Shown: piece by piece, positions 23,974 through 33,239 of the stretch
Position numbering within the stretch: the first letter of the stretch is position 1
Layout: the number at the start of each line of letters is the position of its first letter
Made by a program: the position numbers and the translations under genes
Notes under the pieces: model-generated
Databases searched by the model: none
What the model was told of the DNA's origin: nothing
Seen by the model: only the letters and a program-made list of their open reading frames with translations
DNA from: Firmicutes bacterium ADurb.Bin080
GTDB lineage: Bacteria > Bacillota > Clostridia > Christensenellales > DTU072
Assembly (NCBI GenBank): GCA_002070965.1
Contig: MWEH01000192.1
Coordinates: 1 to 33,965, forward strand
DNA: 33,965 nt
Reading direction: 5' to 3'

Positions 23974-25224
23974 ATGACTCTAGAACAAATTTTCCCGAGT
24001 GGTCTTAGATTAGTCTTTAACCAGATGAAAAACACCAGAAGCGTTTCTGTTGGTGTTTTTATTAAGGTTGGAAGTGAGTATGAATCATCAGATAACAATG
24101 GTATAGCTCATTTTATGGAACATATGATGTTTAAAGGAACATCAAAAAGAAATGCGTTTCAGATTGCTGATGATATGGAGAAAATAGGGGCTAGAATGAA
24201 TGCCTATACCTCCAAAAACCATACAGCTTATTATTCTGTATCTCTCGACGAACATTTTGAAAATTGTATGGAAATGATATCTGATTTGATATATTTTTCT
24301 AAATATGATGAAATTGAAATGGAAAAGGAAAAGACTGTCGTAATCGAGGAGATCCAAATGTCAGAGGATGATCCTGAGGACCTATGTATGGATAAATTAT
24401 TTTATGCATGGTATGGGAATGAAGGACCGGGCAGGCGCATTTTGGGGACTAAAGACAACATAAATTCTTTTACACAAAAAAATCTGTTTGATTTTAGAGA
24501 TGCAGAATATGATCCTGGCAATATGGTTATTTCTATAGCAGGGAATGTTGATTTTGAGAAAGCAAAGGACCTTGTTAACAAGTATTTTGAAGCAAACAGT
24601 AGGCTTTCTTCCCTTGTGCCAATATTAAGAAAGAAGGTAATTCCTGCGAAGGAATCAGTTCTAACGATAAAACCGCTTGAACAGGCAAATATAGCTTTTG
24701 CTTACAGAGGAATTGACTACATAGATGATAGGACTCTTGCAATCAATATGATGTCCAGTCTATTTGGTGGGGGAATGTCCTCAAGGCTTTTTCAATCGAT
24801 AAGGGAAACTTTAGGTTTAGCATATAATGTTTACTCTTCGGCCTACAACTTTTCTGATTCGGGAGTTTTCACAATATATCTTGGTACAAGCCCCGAAAAA
24901 GCGCATAAGGCAATTTCTGAAGTAAAAAAACAAATTCAAATGTTGTTGGAGAAGGGTTTTTCTCCAGAAGAATTCAGCAAAAGTAAGGAGCAGATTAAAA
25001 CGGCTTTGGTTTTGAGTTTAGAAAGCTCATCTTCTTTGATGAGAATGTCGGGGAAAAGAGCGTTGCTAAAAAATGAATTATTTGACTACGACCTTGAGTT
25101 GGATTTATTAACAAAAGTGACGATTGAAAAATTACATGAAATAAACGAATATGTCTTTATTGGAGATAATAAATCTATAAGTTATGTTGGGAAAGAACCA
25201 GATTTTAGAATAGAGGAAATATAA
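23974..25224 (+). CDS. M16 family zinc peptidase (processing-peptidase-like)
   Basis: This 416-residue protein is of the PqqL/YmxG/mitochondrial-processing-peptidase type. The inverted zinc motif HFMEH is complete (His46, Glu49 catalytic, His50) and the third ligand is in VVIEEIQMSEDD (Glu125 or Glu126). The second half has the inactive M16 domain with FGGGMSSRLFQSIRETLGLAY, the usual substrate-clamp motif. No signal peptide is visible, so it acts in the cytoplasm. GGGGG lies before ATG 23974. It begins the conserved Bacillota cluster leading to ftsK, where M16 genes are commonly found. The natural substrate is not known. Confidence 0.92.
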   Translation: MTLEQIFPSGLRLVFNQMKNTRSVSVGVFIKVGSEYESSDNNGIAHFMEHMMFKGTSKRNAFQIADDMEKIGARMNAYTSKNHTAYYSVSLDEHFENCMEMISDLIYFSKYDEIEMEKEKTVVIEEIQMSEDDPEDLCMDKLFYAWYGNEGPGRRILGTKDNINSFTQKNLFDFRDAEYDPGNMVISIAGNVDFEKAKDLVNKYFEANSRLSSLVPILRKKVIPAKESVLTIKPLEQANIAFAYRGIDYIDDRTLAINMMSSLFGGGMSSRLFQSIRETLGLAYNVYSSAYNFSDSGVFTIYLGTSPEKAHKAISEVKKQIQMLLEKGFSPEEFSKSKEQIKTALVLSLESSSSLMRMSGKRALLKNELFDYDLELDLLTKVTIEKLHEINEYVFIGDNKSISYVGKEPDFRIEEI

Positions 25225-25258
25225 TCTAGATTGCTTTTCCATTTTTCCGGAGGAATGT

Positions 25259-28228
25259 ATGACCCTTAAAAAAGTTGATTCAGTAAATAATACAAAAAAA
25301 ATGATTTTTTCGATTACAATTCTATCTGTTGTTTTGGTTTTGTTAATTCTTTTGATTATTCCATTTACTAGAACTTTTGTGTATTTAATCTTTGGCTATT
25401 CTGTTTACATTTTAATACCCGTTTGTCTGTTCTTTGGATTAACAATTTTTTTCGGGAAAAGGGTTTCTTTTGGTTGGAAGAAAAATCTGTTAATATCTCT
25501 ATTTATTGTATCTTTAGTGTCTCTATTTCATGTATCTTTTTATAAAAATGGAATTACAGGTGATCCTTTAGTTTTTCTTGTCCCAACGGGTTTTATCACA
25601 GTTGGAGGATTGATTTCCTCTGCTATTATTTATCCATTGTATGCGATCTTCCCCAACTATGGGTTTTTAGTGGCCTCAACTTTGATTATTACTGGCATTT
25701 TATTTTTGTTTTTGATCTTTCCGTTAATCAAGTTTTTTGATAAAAAAGTAACCTCACAGAATGTTTTCAAAAACAAAGTTGGAAAAGTAGAGGAACAATC
25801 TGATAGCCTTCTAAAAAATAAGGATAATTCAATAACAAAGAATCCTTTACCAAACTCATTAAATCCTGAAGCAGAGCCACCTCTTGGCGCTTTAAGGAAA
25901 GAAGAAGTCGAAGAAATGCTTCTAGATGCCAAGACCCTTCTGTTTGGAAACGATAATAACAAACAAAATGTGAAGGAAAGGTCTTTTGGAGGGCTGGTTG
26001 ATAGAGATGAAGATAGGGCTAATCAAAGTGCAAGGTTGTTATTTTCTGAAGATTCTATTCCTAAAAAAGAAGACAATGAACATAAATACAACATCATTGA
26101 TAAAGAATGGAGTAATGACAAACTAAATAGTCTTTATACGAATGCTGGAAGAAGAGAATTATTGGAGCAGAATCAAAACTCAAATTTTTCTACTCAATAT
26201 GGCCCTCATTCTTTGAATGGAGACTATCCTTTTGAAAATAAAGACAAAAATTTTAAAACAAATCAAAGTGAATCGCCAATTTTTGATTCTAGTGAGCGTT
26301 ATGCATCACTTGAAAATGATAAAGTCTCAAATCATGAAAAAGGTTTGGCTGATAGAATAGATTTTACTGATCCGATCCAAAGTGACAGGGGTGTATTTGA
26401 TGAAAAGGAAGCTCTAAAGGAATTACATGAGCCCCTTTCTTTTGAACAAAGTGGATTTTTTCAAATTTTAAAAAAACCTGATGAAACAGAAGAAATTATT
26501 CAAATCAATCAAGAGAATGAAAAAAAATGTAATGTAAAAAATTCTGACCAGCTATTCTCCCCAAAAAAAGACAAGCCGAGAGGAGAAGAATATTCTTCAC
26601 AGATTTCTATTGAATCAATAAATTATGGAAGTAATGAGAAGACAAACATAGCTGATGATTTAGGAAAATCTCGAAAAGAGAAAAAGGATATAGAGGTCCA
26701 AACATCTTCACAAACTTCAATTTTTGACAATAAACCAACAAATACGATTGATAACTATAAATATAAGCCTTATAAGAGACCTTCCGTCGATTTATTGCCT
26801 TCTTATCCTGGTAATGATATTGATTTTCCCGAGGATTACAATGAAGTAAAACAAAAAATTGAAACTACTATGGCTGAATTCGAAATCCCTGCTGAAGTAA
26901 TTGGGGCAAAACGGGGGCCTACTTTTACTTTATATGAACTAAAACTTGGGCCAGGCTATCAAATTGCTAAAATAAGAAGCATAAAAGAGAATCTAATTAT
27001 GAGACTGGCTATTAAACAAATAAGAATCTTGACTCCAATCGCGGGAAAAGATGCTTTTGGTTTAGAGATACCTAACAAAAAAAGAGATATTGTAGGGTTG
27101 AGGTCTCTTATTAGTAGCCCAGAATTTAACAGCACCGATAAAGGGATACGCCTTTGCTTTGGAAAAACCCTTGATGGAACTAATTTCATAGAAGACTTAT
27201 CTTCAATGCCCCATTTGCTTGTTGCAGGTGCAACTGGCACAGGAAAAAGTGTTTTTCTTAATGCGTTAATTGTGAGTATTCTTTATAAATATTCCCCCGA
27301 GGATGTACGCTTGATTCTTATCGATCCTAAAAGGGTTGAACTAGCCGTATATAAAAATCTTCCAAACCTACTAATTGCTGAAACAATAAAGGAAAATGCA
27401 CAAGCTGTAAGCACTTTAAAATGGCTTACCGAAGAAATGGATCGTAGATATAAATTTTTTGAAGAAGTTGGATGCGCAAACATCGACCAGTATAATAATG
27501 GTTTTAGAGATTCCCAAAAAGAACCAAAGATGTACAGAATCGTATTAGTAATAGATGAGATGGCTGATTTAATGATGAAGGGTAAGGGTCAGGTAGAAAC
27601 ATACGTGGTCAGGATTGCACAACTTGCCAGGGCCTGTGGGATACATATGATTATTGCTACCCAGAGACCTACAGTTCAAGTTATTACCGGGCTTATAAAG
27701 GCTAATATTTTATCAAGGGTAGCATTTTCAGTAAAATCAGGTATGGACAGCAGAGTAATACTTGATGATCCGGGCGCAGAAGATTTATTGGGAAATGGTG
27801 ATATGATCTATTCCTCTACAAAAGGAACAACAAGGATGCAGGGTGCTTTAGTCGAGTTAGCAGAAATAAAAAAAGTATGTGATAGTATTAGAGCAAATAA
27901 TGAGTCTGTATTCAATGACGATTTATTAAATGCCATTACAGTAAAACCTGAAATTGAAGAGACTGAAATTGATTCTTCTGAAGGAAAGGATGAGAAGGCG
28001 GATGATTTTGAAGAAATGCTTAAGCAAGTCATGTTACATTTTATCAAAAAGGGAAAGGCCTCTATCTCAAGTGCGCAAGCAACTTTTGGGCTTGGTTTTT
28101 TAAGAGCTAAGAAATTTGTCGATGCTCTGGAAGCGAGAGGATATCTCGGGCCTGAAACCACCGGCTCTCAAGGGAGAACAATATTATTAACTGAAGAAGA
28201 ATTTCTTTCTAGATTTGATCAAAACTAA
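25259..28228 (+). CDS. ftsK: FtsK/SpoIIIE-type DNA translocase
   Basis: This 989-residue membrane-anchored hexameric motor moves chromosome ends through the closing septum. It has about four transmembrane segments within residues 15-165 and a long, charged, Asn/Ser/Glu/Lys-rich linker from about 170 to 510. The FtsK alpha/beta motor follows, with Walker A GATGTGKS (657-664) and Walker B VLVIDE (Asp766, Glu767), then the winged-helix gamma domain (about 918-985), which reads KOPS/SRS-like polar sequences. All motor residues are intact. GGAGG is 5 bases upstream of ATG 25259. Whether it is the division (FtsK/SftA) or sporulation (SpoIIIE) version cannot be decided; the gene name is by family. 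It lies 34 bases after the M16 gene in the same operon. Confidence 0.93.
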   Translation: MTLKKVDSVNNTKKMIFSITILSVVLVLLILLIIPFTRTFVYLIFGYSVYILIPVCLFFGLTIFFGKRVSFGWKKNLLISLFIVSLVSLFHVSFYKNGITGDPLVFLVPTGFITVGGLISSAIIYPLYAIFPNYGFLVASTLIITGILFLFLIFPLIKFFDKKVTSQNVFKNKVGKVEEQSDSLLKNKDNSITKNPLPNSLNPEAEPPLGALRKEEVEEMLLDAKTLLFGNDNNKQNVKERSFGGLVDRDEDRANQSARLLFSEDSIPKKEDNEHKYNIIDKEWSNDKLNSLYTNAGRRELLEQNQNSNFSTQYGPHSLNGDYPFENKDKNFKTNQSESPIFDSSERYASLENDKVSNHEKGLADRIDFTDPIQSDRGVFDEKEALKELHEPLSFEQSGFFQILKKPDETEEIIQINQENEKKCNVKNSDQLFSPKKDKPRGEEYSSQISIESINYGSNEKTNIADDLGKSRKEKKDIEVQTSSQTSIFDNKPTNTIDNYKYKPYKRPSVDLLPSYPGNDIDFPEDYNEVKQKIETTMAEFEIPAEVIGAKRGPTFTLYELKLGPGYQIAKIRSIKENLIMRLAIKQIRILTPIAGKDAFGLEIPNKKRDIVGLRSLISSPEFNSTDKGIRLCFGKTLDGTNFIEDLSSMPHLLVAGATGTGKSVFLNALIVSILYKYSPEDVRLILIDPKRVELAVYKNLPNLLIAETIKENAQAVSTLKWLTEEMDRRYKFFEEVGCANIDQYNNGFRDSQKEPKMYRIVLVIDEMADLMMKGKGQVETYVVRIAQLARACGIHMIIATQRPTVQVITGLIKANILSRVAFSVKSGMDSRVILDDPGAEDLLGNGDMIYSSTKGTTRMQGALVELAEIKKVCDSIRANNESVFNDDLLNAITVKPEIEETEIDSSEGKDEKADDFEEMLKQVMLHFIKKGKASISSAQATFGLGFLRAKKFVDALEARGYLGPETTGSQGRTILLTEEEFLSRFDQN

Positions 28229-28265
28229 GGGATATTTTTTATCTTGGTTGGGGAACATAGTTAAA

Positions 28266-29570
28266 ATGAAAAAAATTGGGATGATATCGCTTGGATGCGA
28301 CAAAAATAGAGTAGACTCTGAAAAGGTTTTGTATAAGCTTAGATTGGCAGGCTACGATTTTACAAGTAATATAGCAGATGCGGACATAATCATTATTAAT
28401 ACTTGTGCTTTTATAGAATCAGCAAAAAAAGAGAGCATAGATGTTATCCTGGATGTAGCAGAGATAAAAAAAAGAAAACAAATTAAGATAATAGTAATAG
28501 GATGCCTTGCAGAAAGATATGCTTCTTTGATTCGGGACCAACTTCCCGAAGTTGATGTGTTTGGTGGGTTGGGGACGTATGATGATATTGTTTCAATGAT
28601 AGAGACTGGGAACGGTATTTTTATGTCGGACAATAAGGAACCTATTTTACAAAAACAAAGACTAATAACCACTCCTCAACATTATGCTTACTTAAAAATA
28701 GCTGACGGATGCGATAATTTTTGCTCGTATTGTGCCATTCCTTTTATTAGAGGGAGATATAGGTCATATGGGGAAGAATCTCTCATAGATGAAGCTAAAA
28801 TGCTCGTTGAAAATGGAGTAAACGAACTGATTATTGTAGCTCAAGATACGGTAAGATACGGTTTAGACCTTTATGGAGAGCCAAGACTAATTAACCTTCT
28901 TGAAGCCATTAGCAAATTGGATATATACAAAATTAGATTAATGTATGCATATCCCGAATTAGTTACCAATGATTTGATAGAGTACATTGCTAATGAACCG
29001 AAGATGGCTAAATATATCGATATTCCTTTTCAACATGTAAATGATAATTTATTAAAAAAAATGAATCGTCGTACTAACTCCTCTCAAATAATAGGAACTA
29101 TTGATAGGATAAAAGGCAAGCATCCGGAGATTGCCTTGAGAAGTAGCTTTATAGTAGGATTTCCGGGTGAAGATGAGCAGATGTATTTAGATTTGAAGAA
29201 TTTTATTGCAAATGGCTTTGTAGATTACGCTGGCTTCTTTGGATATAGTAGAGAAGAGGGGACGGTTGCGTATAAGATGAAGGATCAAATTCCCAAAAAA
29301 ATAATTAACTCTAGGTTAAAGGAGCTTTCCATGCTTCAAAGTAATACTATTTGTAATAATCACCAAAAATATTTAGGCAAGACGTTGAAGGTTACTTACG
29401 AGGGGATTGATTTTAAAAAAAATATTTTTTGGGGTAGGAATGAGTATAACGCTCCAGATATTGATACCAAAGTTTTTTTTACTTCGAATAAACTTGCAGA
29501 AATTGGACATATCTATGATGTAAAAATTCATGAAACTGGTTTTCATCTAATTGGTACAATTGAAGATTAA
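28266..29570 (+). CDS. rimO: Ribosomal protein S12 methylthiotransferase
   Basis: This 434-residue radical-SAM enzyme adds a methylthio group to a conserved Asp of ribosomal protein S12. The N-terminal MTTase domain holds the second cluster through Cys11, Cys47 and Cys80 (SLGCDKN, NTCAFI, GCLAERY). The radical-SAM CxxxCxxC is Cys149, Cys153 and Cys156 in DGCDNFCSYCAIPFIRGRYRS, and the C-terminus is a TRAM domain. SLGCDKNRVDSE points to RimO rather than MiaB. ATG 28266 is the normal N-terminus; an in-frame TTG at 28215, overlapping ftsK, would add an atypical extension. The ribosome binding site is poor (GGGGAA about 10 bases away), so coupling to ftsK is likely. Confidence 0.95.
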   Translation: MKKIGMISLGCDKNRVDSEKVLYKLRLAGYDFTSNIADADIIIINTCAFIESAKKESIDVILDVAEIKKRKQIKIIVIGCLAERYASLIRDQLPEVDVFGGLGTYDDIVSMIETGNGIFMSDNKEPILQKQRLITTPQHYAYLKIADGCDNFCSYCAIPFIRGRYRSYGEESLIDEAKMLVENGVNELIIVAQDTVRYGLDLYGEPRLINLLEAISKLDIYKIRLMYAYPELVTNDLIEYIANEPKMAKYIDIPFQHVNDNLLKKMNRRTNSSQIIGTIDRIKGKHPEIALRSSFIVGFPGEDEQMYLDLKNFIANGFVDYAGFFGYSREEGTVAYKMKDQIPKKIINSRLKELSMLQSNTICNNHQKYLGKTLKVTYEGIDFKKNIFWGRNEYNAPDIDTKVFFTSNKLAEIGHIYDVKIHETGFHLIGTIED

Positions 29571-29626
29571 TACAATCATTTGGTGTTTCTGAAAGATCAT
29601 TAGTATTTCAAAAGGAGACATAAAAG

Positions 29627-30295
29627 ATGAATATTTTTATAAGAGTGTGTTGTCCATTATTGGAAATAAGAAAAAGACTTTCAATATTCTCAAATTCGTT
29701 TAATTTTCGCGTTGAAGGAAATGGATTTGACAATTGTATTATTTTGAATTCAGATTTGCACGAATCGATGGTTGAAAGTATTTTCGAAATCTTTGAAGAT
29801 GTTTTCTATGGGGAAGAGGATATGAATTTAGCCCAATCACTTGTTCATGAATTGCGAGAAAAAGGATTATCTTTTGCATGTGCGGAAAGCCTTACGGGTG
29901 GAATGATTTCAAGCGCAATCGTTGATGTTCCTGGATGTAGTGAGGTTTTTCATGAAGGTTTAATTACCTACTCAAATATATCAAAAATGGACCGACTTGG
30001 AGTCGGAGAAGACACAATAATCGATTATGGGGCTGTAAGTAGAGAGGTAGCAATTGAGATGGCAAATGGATTGATTAAAGACAATGTTTCTATTGCGGTT
30101 GCCACTACTGGGATTGCAGGGCCTACTGGAGGAAGTGAAAATAAACCAGTAGGGTTAACATATATTTCAGTTGTATCTGAGAAGAATACTGAATGCTATG
30201 AATACTGTTTTTACGGAAATAGAAATGAAATTAGGAAAGCGGCTACTGATATGGCTATTTTTAAGACGTTAATATACATAAAAAATAATTTTTGA
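29627..30295 (+). CDS. cinA: CinA-like protein lacking the N-terminal domain (nicotinamide-nucleotide amidase)
   Basis: The 222-residue protein's C-terminal 155 residues are the CinA/PncC amidase domain (AESLTGG at 86-92, then TTGIAGPTGGSENKPVG), which deamidates nicotinamide mononucleotide in NAD recycling. The first 65 residues are not random: they end in DVFYGEEDMNLAQSLVHELRE, which reads like the linker and KH-type middle domain of full-length CinA. The N-terminal MoaB-like pyrophosphatase domain of about 170 residues is absent. AAAAGGAGAC before ATG 29627 is a proper ribosome binding site, so the short form is probably a real product rather than a broken remnant. The usual AESCTGG has Leu for Cys here. 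It sits before recA, as in other Bacillota. Confidence 0.88.
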   Translation: MNIFIRVCCPLLEIRKRLSIFSNSFNFRVEGNGFDNCIILNSDLHESMVESIFEIFEDVFYGEEDMNLAQSLVHELREKGLSFACAESLTGGMISSAIVDVPGCSEVFHEGLITYSNISKMDRLGVGEDTIIDYGAVSREVAIEMANGLIKDNVSIAVATTGIAGPTGGSENKPVGLTYISVVSEKNTECYEYCFYGNRNEIRKAATDMAIFKTLIYIKNNF

Positions 30296-30429
30296 TTCCT
30301 GGCAAGATCTCAATAATTCTAAAGACTTTTTTAAAAAAAATAATATAATGGCGAGATATTACAGATAAATGGAACGAAAATTTGAGCAAGGGAACACTTT
30401 TGGACATATTAAAAAGTGATGAGGTGTTT

Positions 30430-30460
30430 TTGACATTAATTAGTTAAAAAATGATATACT
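30430..30460 (+). promoter_or_regulatory. Promoter of recA
   Basis: TTGACA (30430-30435) and an extended -10, TGATATACT (30452-30460), with 19 bp between the -35 and TATACT. The long spacing may be offset by the TG extension. Confidence 0.55.
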
Positions 30461-30462
30461 AG

Positions 30463-30476
30463 TAACACAAGCGTTA
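30463..30476 (+). promoter_or_regulatory. Short dyad at the recA start site
   Basis: TAACACAAGCGTTA has TAAC and GTTA arms and covers the predicted start point (about 30467). It does not match the Bacillus LexA box (GAAC-N4-GTTC), because the arms are two bases further apart and the outer G/C are missing. It could be a divergent SOS operator or nothing. Confidence 0.25.
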
Positions 30477-30491
30477 TTAAAGGAGATATTT

Positions 30492-31472
30492 ATGGATGAG
30501 AAAAAACAACAATCGCTTTCTATCGCGTTAGCACAAATTGAAAAAAATTTTGGCAAGGGTTCGATTATGAACATGGGAAGCCATGAAAAAGTAAAAGTAG
30601 ATGTTATTCCATCAGGTTGTATAGCTATTGACAAAGCTCTTGGAATAGGTGGCATGCCCAGAGGTAGAATAGTGGAGATTTATGGACCAGAAAGCTCTGG
30701 AAAAACTACATTAGCACTACATGTTATTGCGGAAGCCCAAAAATTAGGTGGTGTTGTTGCATTCATAGATGCAGAACACGCTCTTGACCCAGGATATGCG
30801 GCTGCCCTAGGAGTTGACTTAAATAATTTATATGTTTCACAACCAGATAATGGAGAACAGGCGCTTGAAATTGCTGATGAACTGATAAAGAGTGGGAGTA
30901 TAGACGTAATAGTTGTTGATAGTGTCGCAGCTTTAACGCCAAAGGCAGAAATTGATGGAGAAATGGGAGATAGCCACATGGGGTTGCAAGCAAGATTGAT
31001 GTCTCAAGCCCTAAGAAAACTTACCGGTAGTATTAGCAAAACAAATACCTGTTTGATTTTTATCAATCAATTAAGAGAGAAGTTGGGTATTATGTTTGGG
31101 AATCCGGAGACAACCACGGGTGGAAAAGCTTTAAAGTTCTATGCAAGTATTAGAATCGACGTAAGAAAAAAAGATAACTTGAAAGACGGAGGCGATAGTA
31201 TAGGAAGTAGAACCAAAGTAAAAATTGTAAAAAATAAACTAGCAGCACCTTTCAAAGAAGCGGAATTTGATATTATTTATGGGTCAGGAATTTCTAATTT
31301 GGGGTGTATTTTGGATATGTCTGTAGATTTAGGATTGATAATCAAAAGCGGATCTTGGTTTCAATATGAAGGTGAAAAAATTGGGCAAGGAAGAGAAAAA
31401 GCTATGCAATATCTAAAAGATAATCCGGAAGTCTTCAAAGAATTGGAAAAGAAAATTCGTGCAAGCTTTTAA
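30492..31472 (+). CDS. recA: Recombinase RecA
   Basis: This 326-residue ATP-dependent strand-exchange protein acts in homologous recombination and as the SOS co-protease. Walker A GPESSGKT is at residues 65-72, Walker B is DVIVVDS (139-145), and the DNA-binding loop L2 begins at [17 protein letters not shown]. It is about 20 residues shorter than many RecA proteins; what is missing is the acidic C-terminal tail, which normally dampens activity, so only EKKIRASF ends the protein. AAAGGAG precedes ATG 30492. It has its own promoter and a hairpin right after the stop. Flanking cinA and rny match the Bacillota order. Confidence 0.97.
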   Translation: MDEKKQQSLSIALAQIEKNFGKGSIMNMGSHEKVKVDVIPSGCIAIDKALGIGGMPRGRIVEIYGPESSGKTTLALHVIAEAQKLGGVVAFIDAEHALDPGYAAALGVDLNNLYVSQPDNGEQALEIADELIKSGSIDVIVVDSVAALTPKAEIDGEMGDSHMGLQARLMSQALRKLTGSISKTNTCLIFINQLREKLGIMFGNPETTTGGKALKFYASIRIDVRKKDNLKDGGDSIGSRTKVKIVKNKLAAPFKEAEFDIIYGSGISNLGCILDMSVDLGLIIKSGSWFQYEGEKIGQGREKAMQYLKDNPEVFKELEKKIRASF

Positions 31473-31499
31473 AAGGGAGAATATTATTTGACTCCCTTT
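31472..31499 (+). terminator. Hairpin after recA
   Basis: AAAGGGAG (31472-31479) pairs perfectly with CTCCCTTT (31492-31499) over a 12-base loop. It overlaps the recA stop codon. The T run is only the three T of the stem itself, so termination may be partial. Confidence 0.6.
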
Positions 31500-31532
31500 G
31501 AATAAATAGATTTTAATACACTCGGCAATACA

Positions 31533-31561
31533 TTGACTTGAGAGTATTTCTGTCATATAAT
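31533..31561 (+). promoter_or_regulatory. Promoter of rny
   Basis: TTGACT (31533-31538), 17 bp, TATAAT (31556-31561). The transcript would start near 31568 and carry a leader of about 70 bases with a small GGCTC/GGGCC hairpin. Confidence 0.8.
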
Positions 31562-31637
31562 AACTAAATGAAATTACGCGGCTCAAGAAGGGCCAAGATT
31601 ATATAATAATTTCAAAAAATTTTTACAGGAGGTAACA

Positions 31638-33239
31638 ATGTTAGGCAGTCTATTTTTGTCTGCCGCCGGCACATTCCCAGGGTGGGGATATGTATTGATA
31701 ACATTGTTTCCGGCAGTTGGGATAGGTCTTTTATTAGGATTTCTTTTTTACAAACAAACATTAAGAAAAAGGAAAGAGGATGCCCAAAGTGAATTCAACA
31801 GGATAACTGAAGAGGCTAGGCTGGAAGCAAAAAATATCAGACAGGATGCGATGCTGGAGGCAAAAGAAATCCAGATCAGATCACGTAATGAATTCGAAAA
31901 CGAGTCTAGAAACAAACGTCAAGAGTTTCAAAAACAAGAGCTGAGATTAAGTCAAAAGGAAGATTCACTTCAACGAAAAGAAGATCAAGTTGATAAAAAA
32001 CTTGAAGATCTTGAAAAGTCGCAAAAAGCAATTGAAGCTAAAAATAGCGAATTATCAAAAATCGAAGCGGAAATAACTAAGAAAAACAATCAGGCAATCC
32101 AAGAATTGGAGAGAATTAGTGGTCTGACTCAAGAAGAGGCTAAAAAATCCATTATTGACGAGATGGAACATGAGGCTAAGAAGCAGGCAATATCAATTAT
32201 AAAAGATATTGAACAAAAAGCTACTGAAGAAGGTGAAAGAAAAGCTAAACACATAATAGCTTTGGCAATCCAAAGATGTGGCGTCGATGTATCATCTGAA
32301 TCGACCGCTTCAGTTGTAGAACTTCCTAACGATGAGATGAAAGGCAGAATAATAGGAAGAACTGGAAGAAATATTAAGGCGCTTGAAAGTGCAACAGGAG
32401 TAGATTTTATTATTGATGATACTCCAGATGTTGTCACTCTATCGAGTTTTGATCCTGTGAGACGAGAAATTGGTCGTCAAACTCTAAACAAACTTATGGC
32501 TGATGGTAGAATCCATCCAGGAAGAATTGAAGAAATAGCGGATAAAGTCCGTAAAGAAATGGATTCGACCATTAAAGAATTAGGAGAAAACGCTGTTTTC
32601 GAGGTTAATGTATTTGGAATTCATCCGGAATTAGTAAAATTATTAGGAAGATTACAGTACCGGACCAGTTATGGCCAAAATGTTCTCAAGCACTCTTTAG
32701 AAGTTGCGTATATTGCGGGAATGTTAGCGGCAGAAATTGGCGCAGATGAAAAAATTGCAAAGAGAGCTGGACTCCTTCATGATATTGGAAAAGCAGTTGA
32801 CCATGAATATGAGGGCACTCATATTCAAATTGGTGTAGAACTCACAAAAAAATACAAAGAAAGCGAGAAGGTGATACATGCAATTGAAGCCCATCATGGT
32901 GATGTTGAAGCCACGACCCTTGAGGCTATTCTTGTCCAAACAGCAGACGCAATTAGTGGATCAAGGCCAGGTGCAAGAAGAGAAAGCGTTGAACTGTACG
33001 TGAAACGTTTGGAAAAACTGGAGAGCATTGCGAACTCTTTTGTTGGCGTTGATCAGTCTTACGCAATTCAGGCCGGTAGAGAGATTCGGGTAATTGTTAA
33101 ACCTGAATCGGTGGATGATTTACAAACCGAGGTCTTGGCGAGAGATATAGCGAAGAAGCTTGAAAACGAATTGGAATATCCTGGACAGATTAAAGTAAAT
33201 GTCATTCGTGAATTAAGAAAAATTGAATACGCAAAATAA
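31638..33239 (+). CDS. rny: Ribonuclease Y
   Basis: This 533-residue membrane-anchored endoribonuclease starts bulk mRNA decay and organises the degradosome in Bacillota. The N-terminal transmembrane helix is at about residues 15-38, followed by a long coiled coil of Lys/Glu/Gln-rich heptads (about 40-210). A KH RNA-binding domain has [11 protein letters not shown] near 236-246, and an HD phosphohydrolase domain has His381-Asp382 in [12 protein letters not shown]. All catalytic features are present and the length is usual (about 520). AGGAGG lies 6-8 bases before ATG 31638. A strong terminator follows 10 bases after the stop. Confidence 0.96.
   Translation: MLGSLFLSAAGTFPGWGYVLITLFPAVGIGLLLGFLFYKQTLRKRKEDAQSEFNRITEEARLEAKNIRQDAMLEAKEIQIRSRNEFENESRNKRQEFQKQELRLSQKEDSLQRKEDQVDKKLEDLEKSQKAIEAKNSELSKIEAEITKKNNQAIQELERISGLTQEEAKKSIIDEMEHEAKKQAISIIKDIEQKATEEGERKAKHIIALAIQRCGVDVSSESTASVVELPNDEMKGRIIGRTGRNIKALESATGVDFIIDDTPDVVTLSSFDPVRREIGRQTLNKLMADGRIHPGRIEEIADKVRKEMDSTIKELGENAVFEVNVFGIHPELVKLLGRLQYRTSYGQNVLKHSLEVAYIAGMLAAEIGADEKIAKRAGLLHDIGKAVDHEYEGTHIQIGVELTKKYKESEKVIHAIEAHHGDVEATTLEAILVQTADAISGSRPGARRESVELYVKRLEKLESIANSFVGVDQSYAIQAGREIRVIVKPESVDDLQTEVLARDIAKKLENELEYPGQIKVNVIRELRKIEYAK

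Noticed and set aside
30361..30440. GAAC-like words upstream of recA as LexA boxes
   Set aside because: None forms the GAAC-N4-GTTC dyad; the GAAC copies at about 30372 and 30390 have no partner half.
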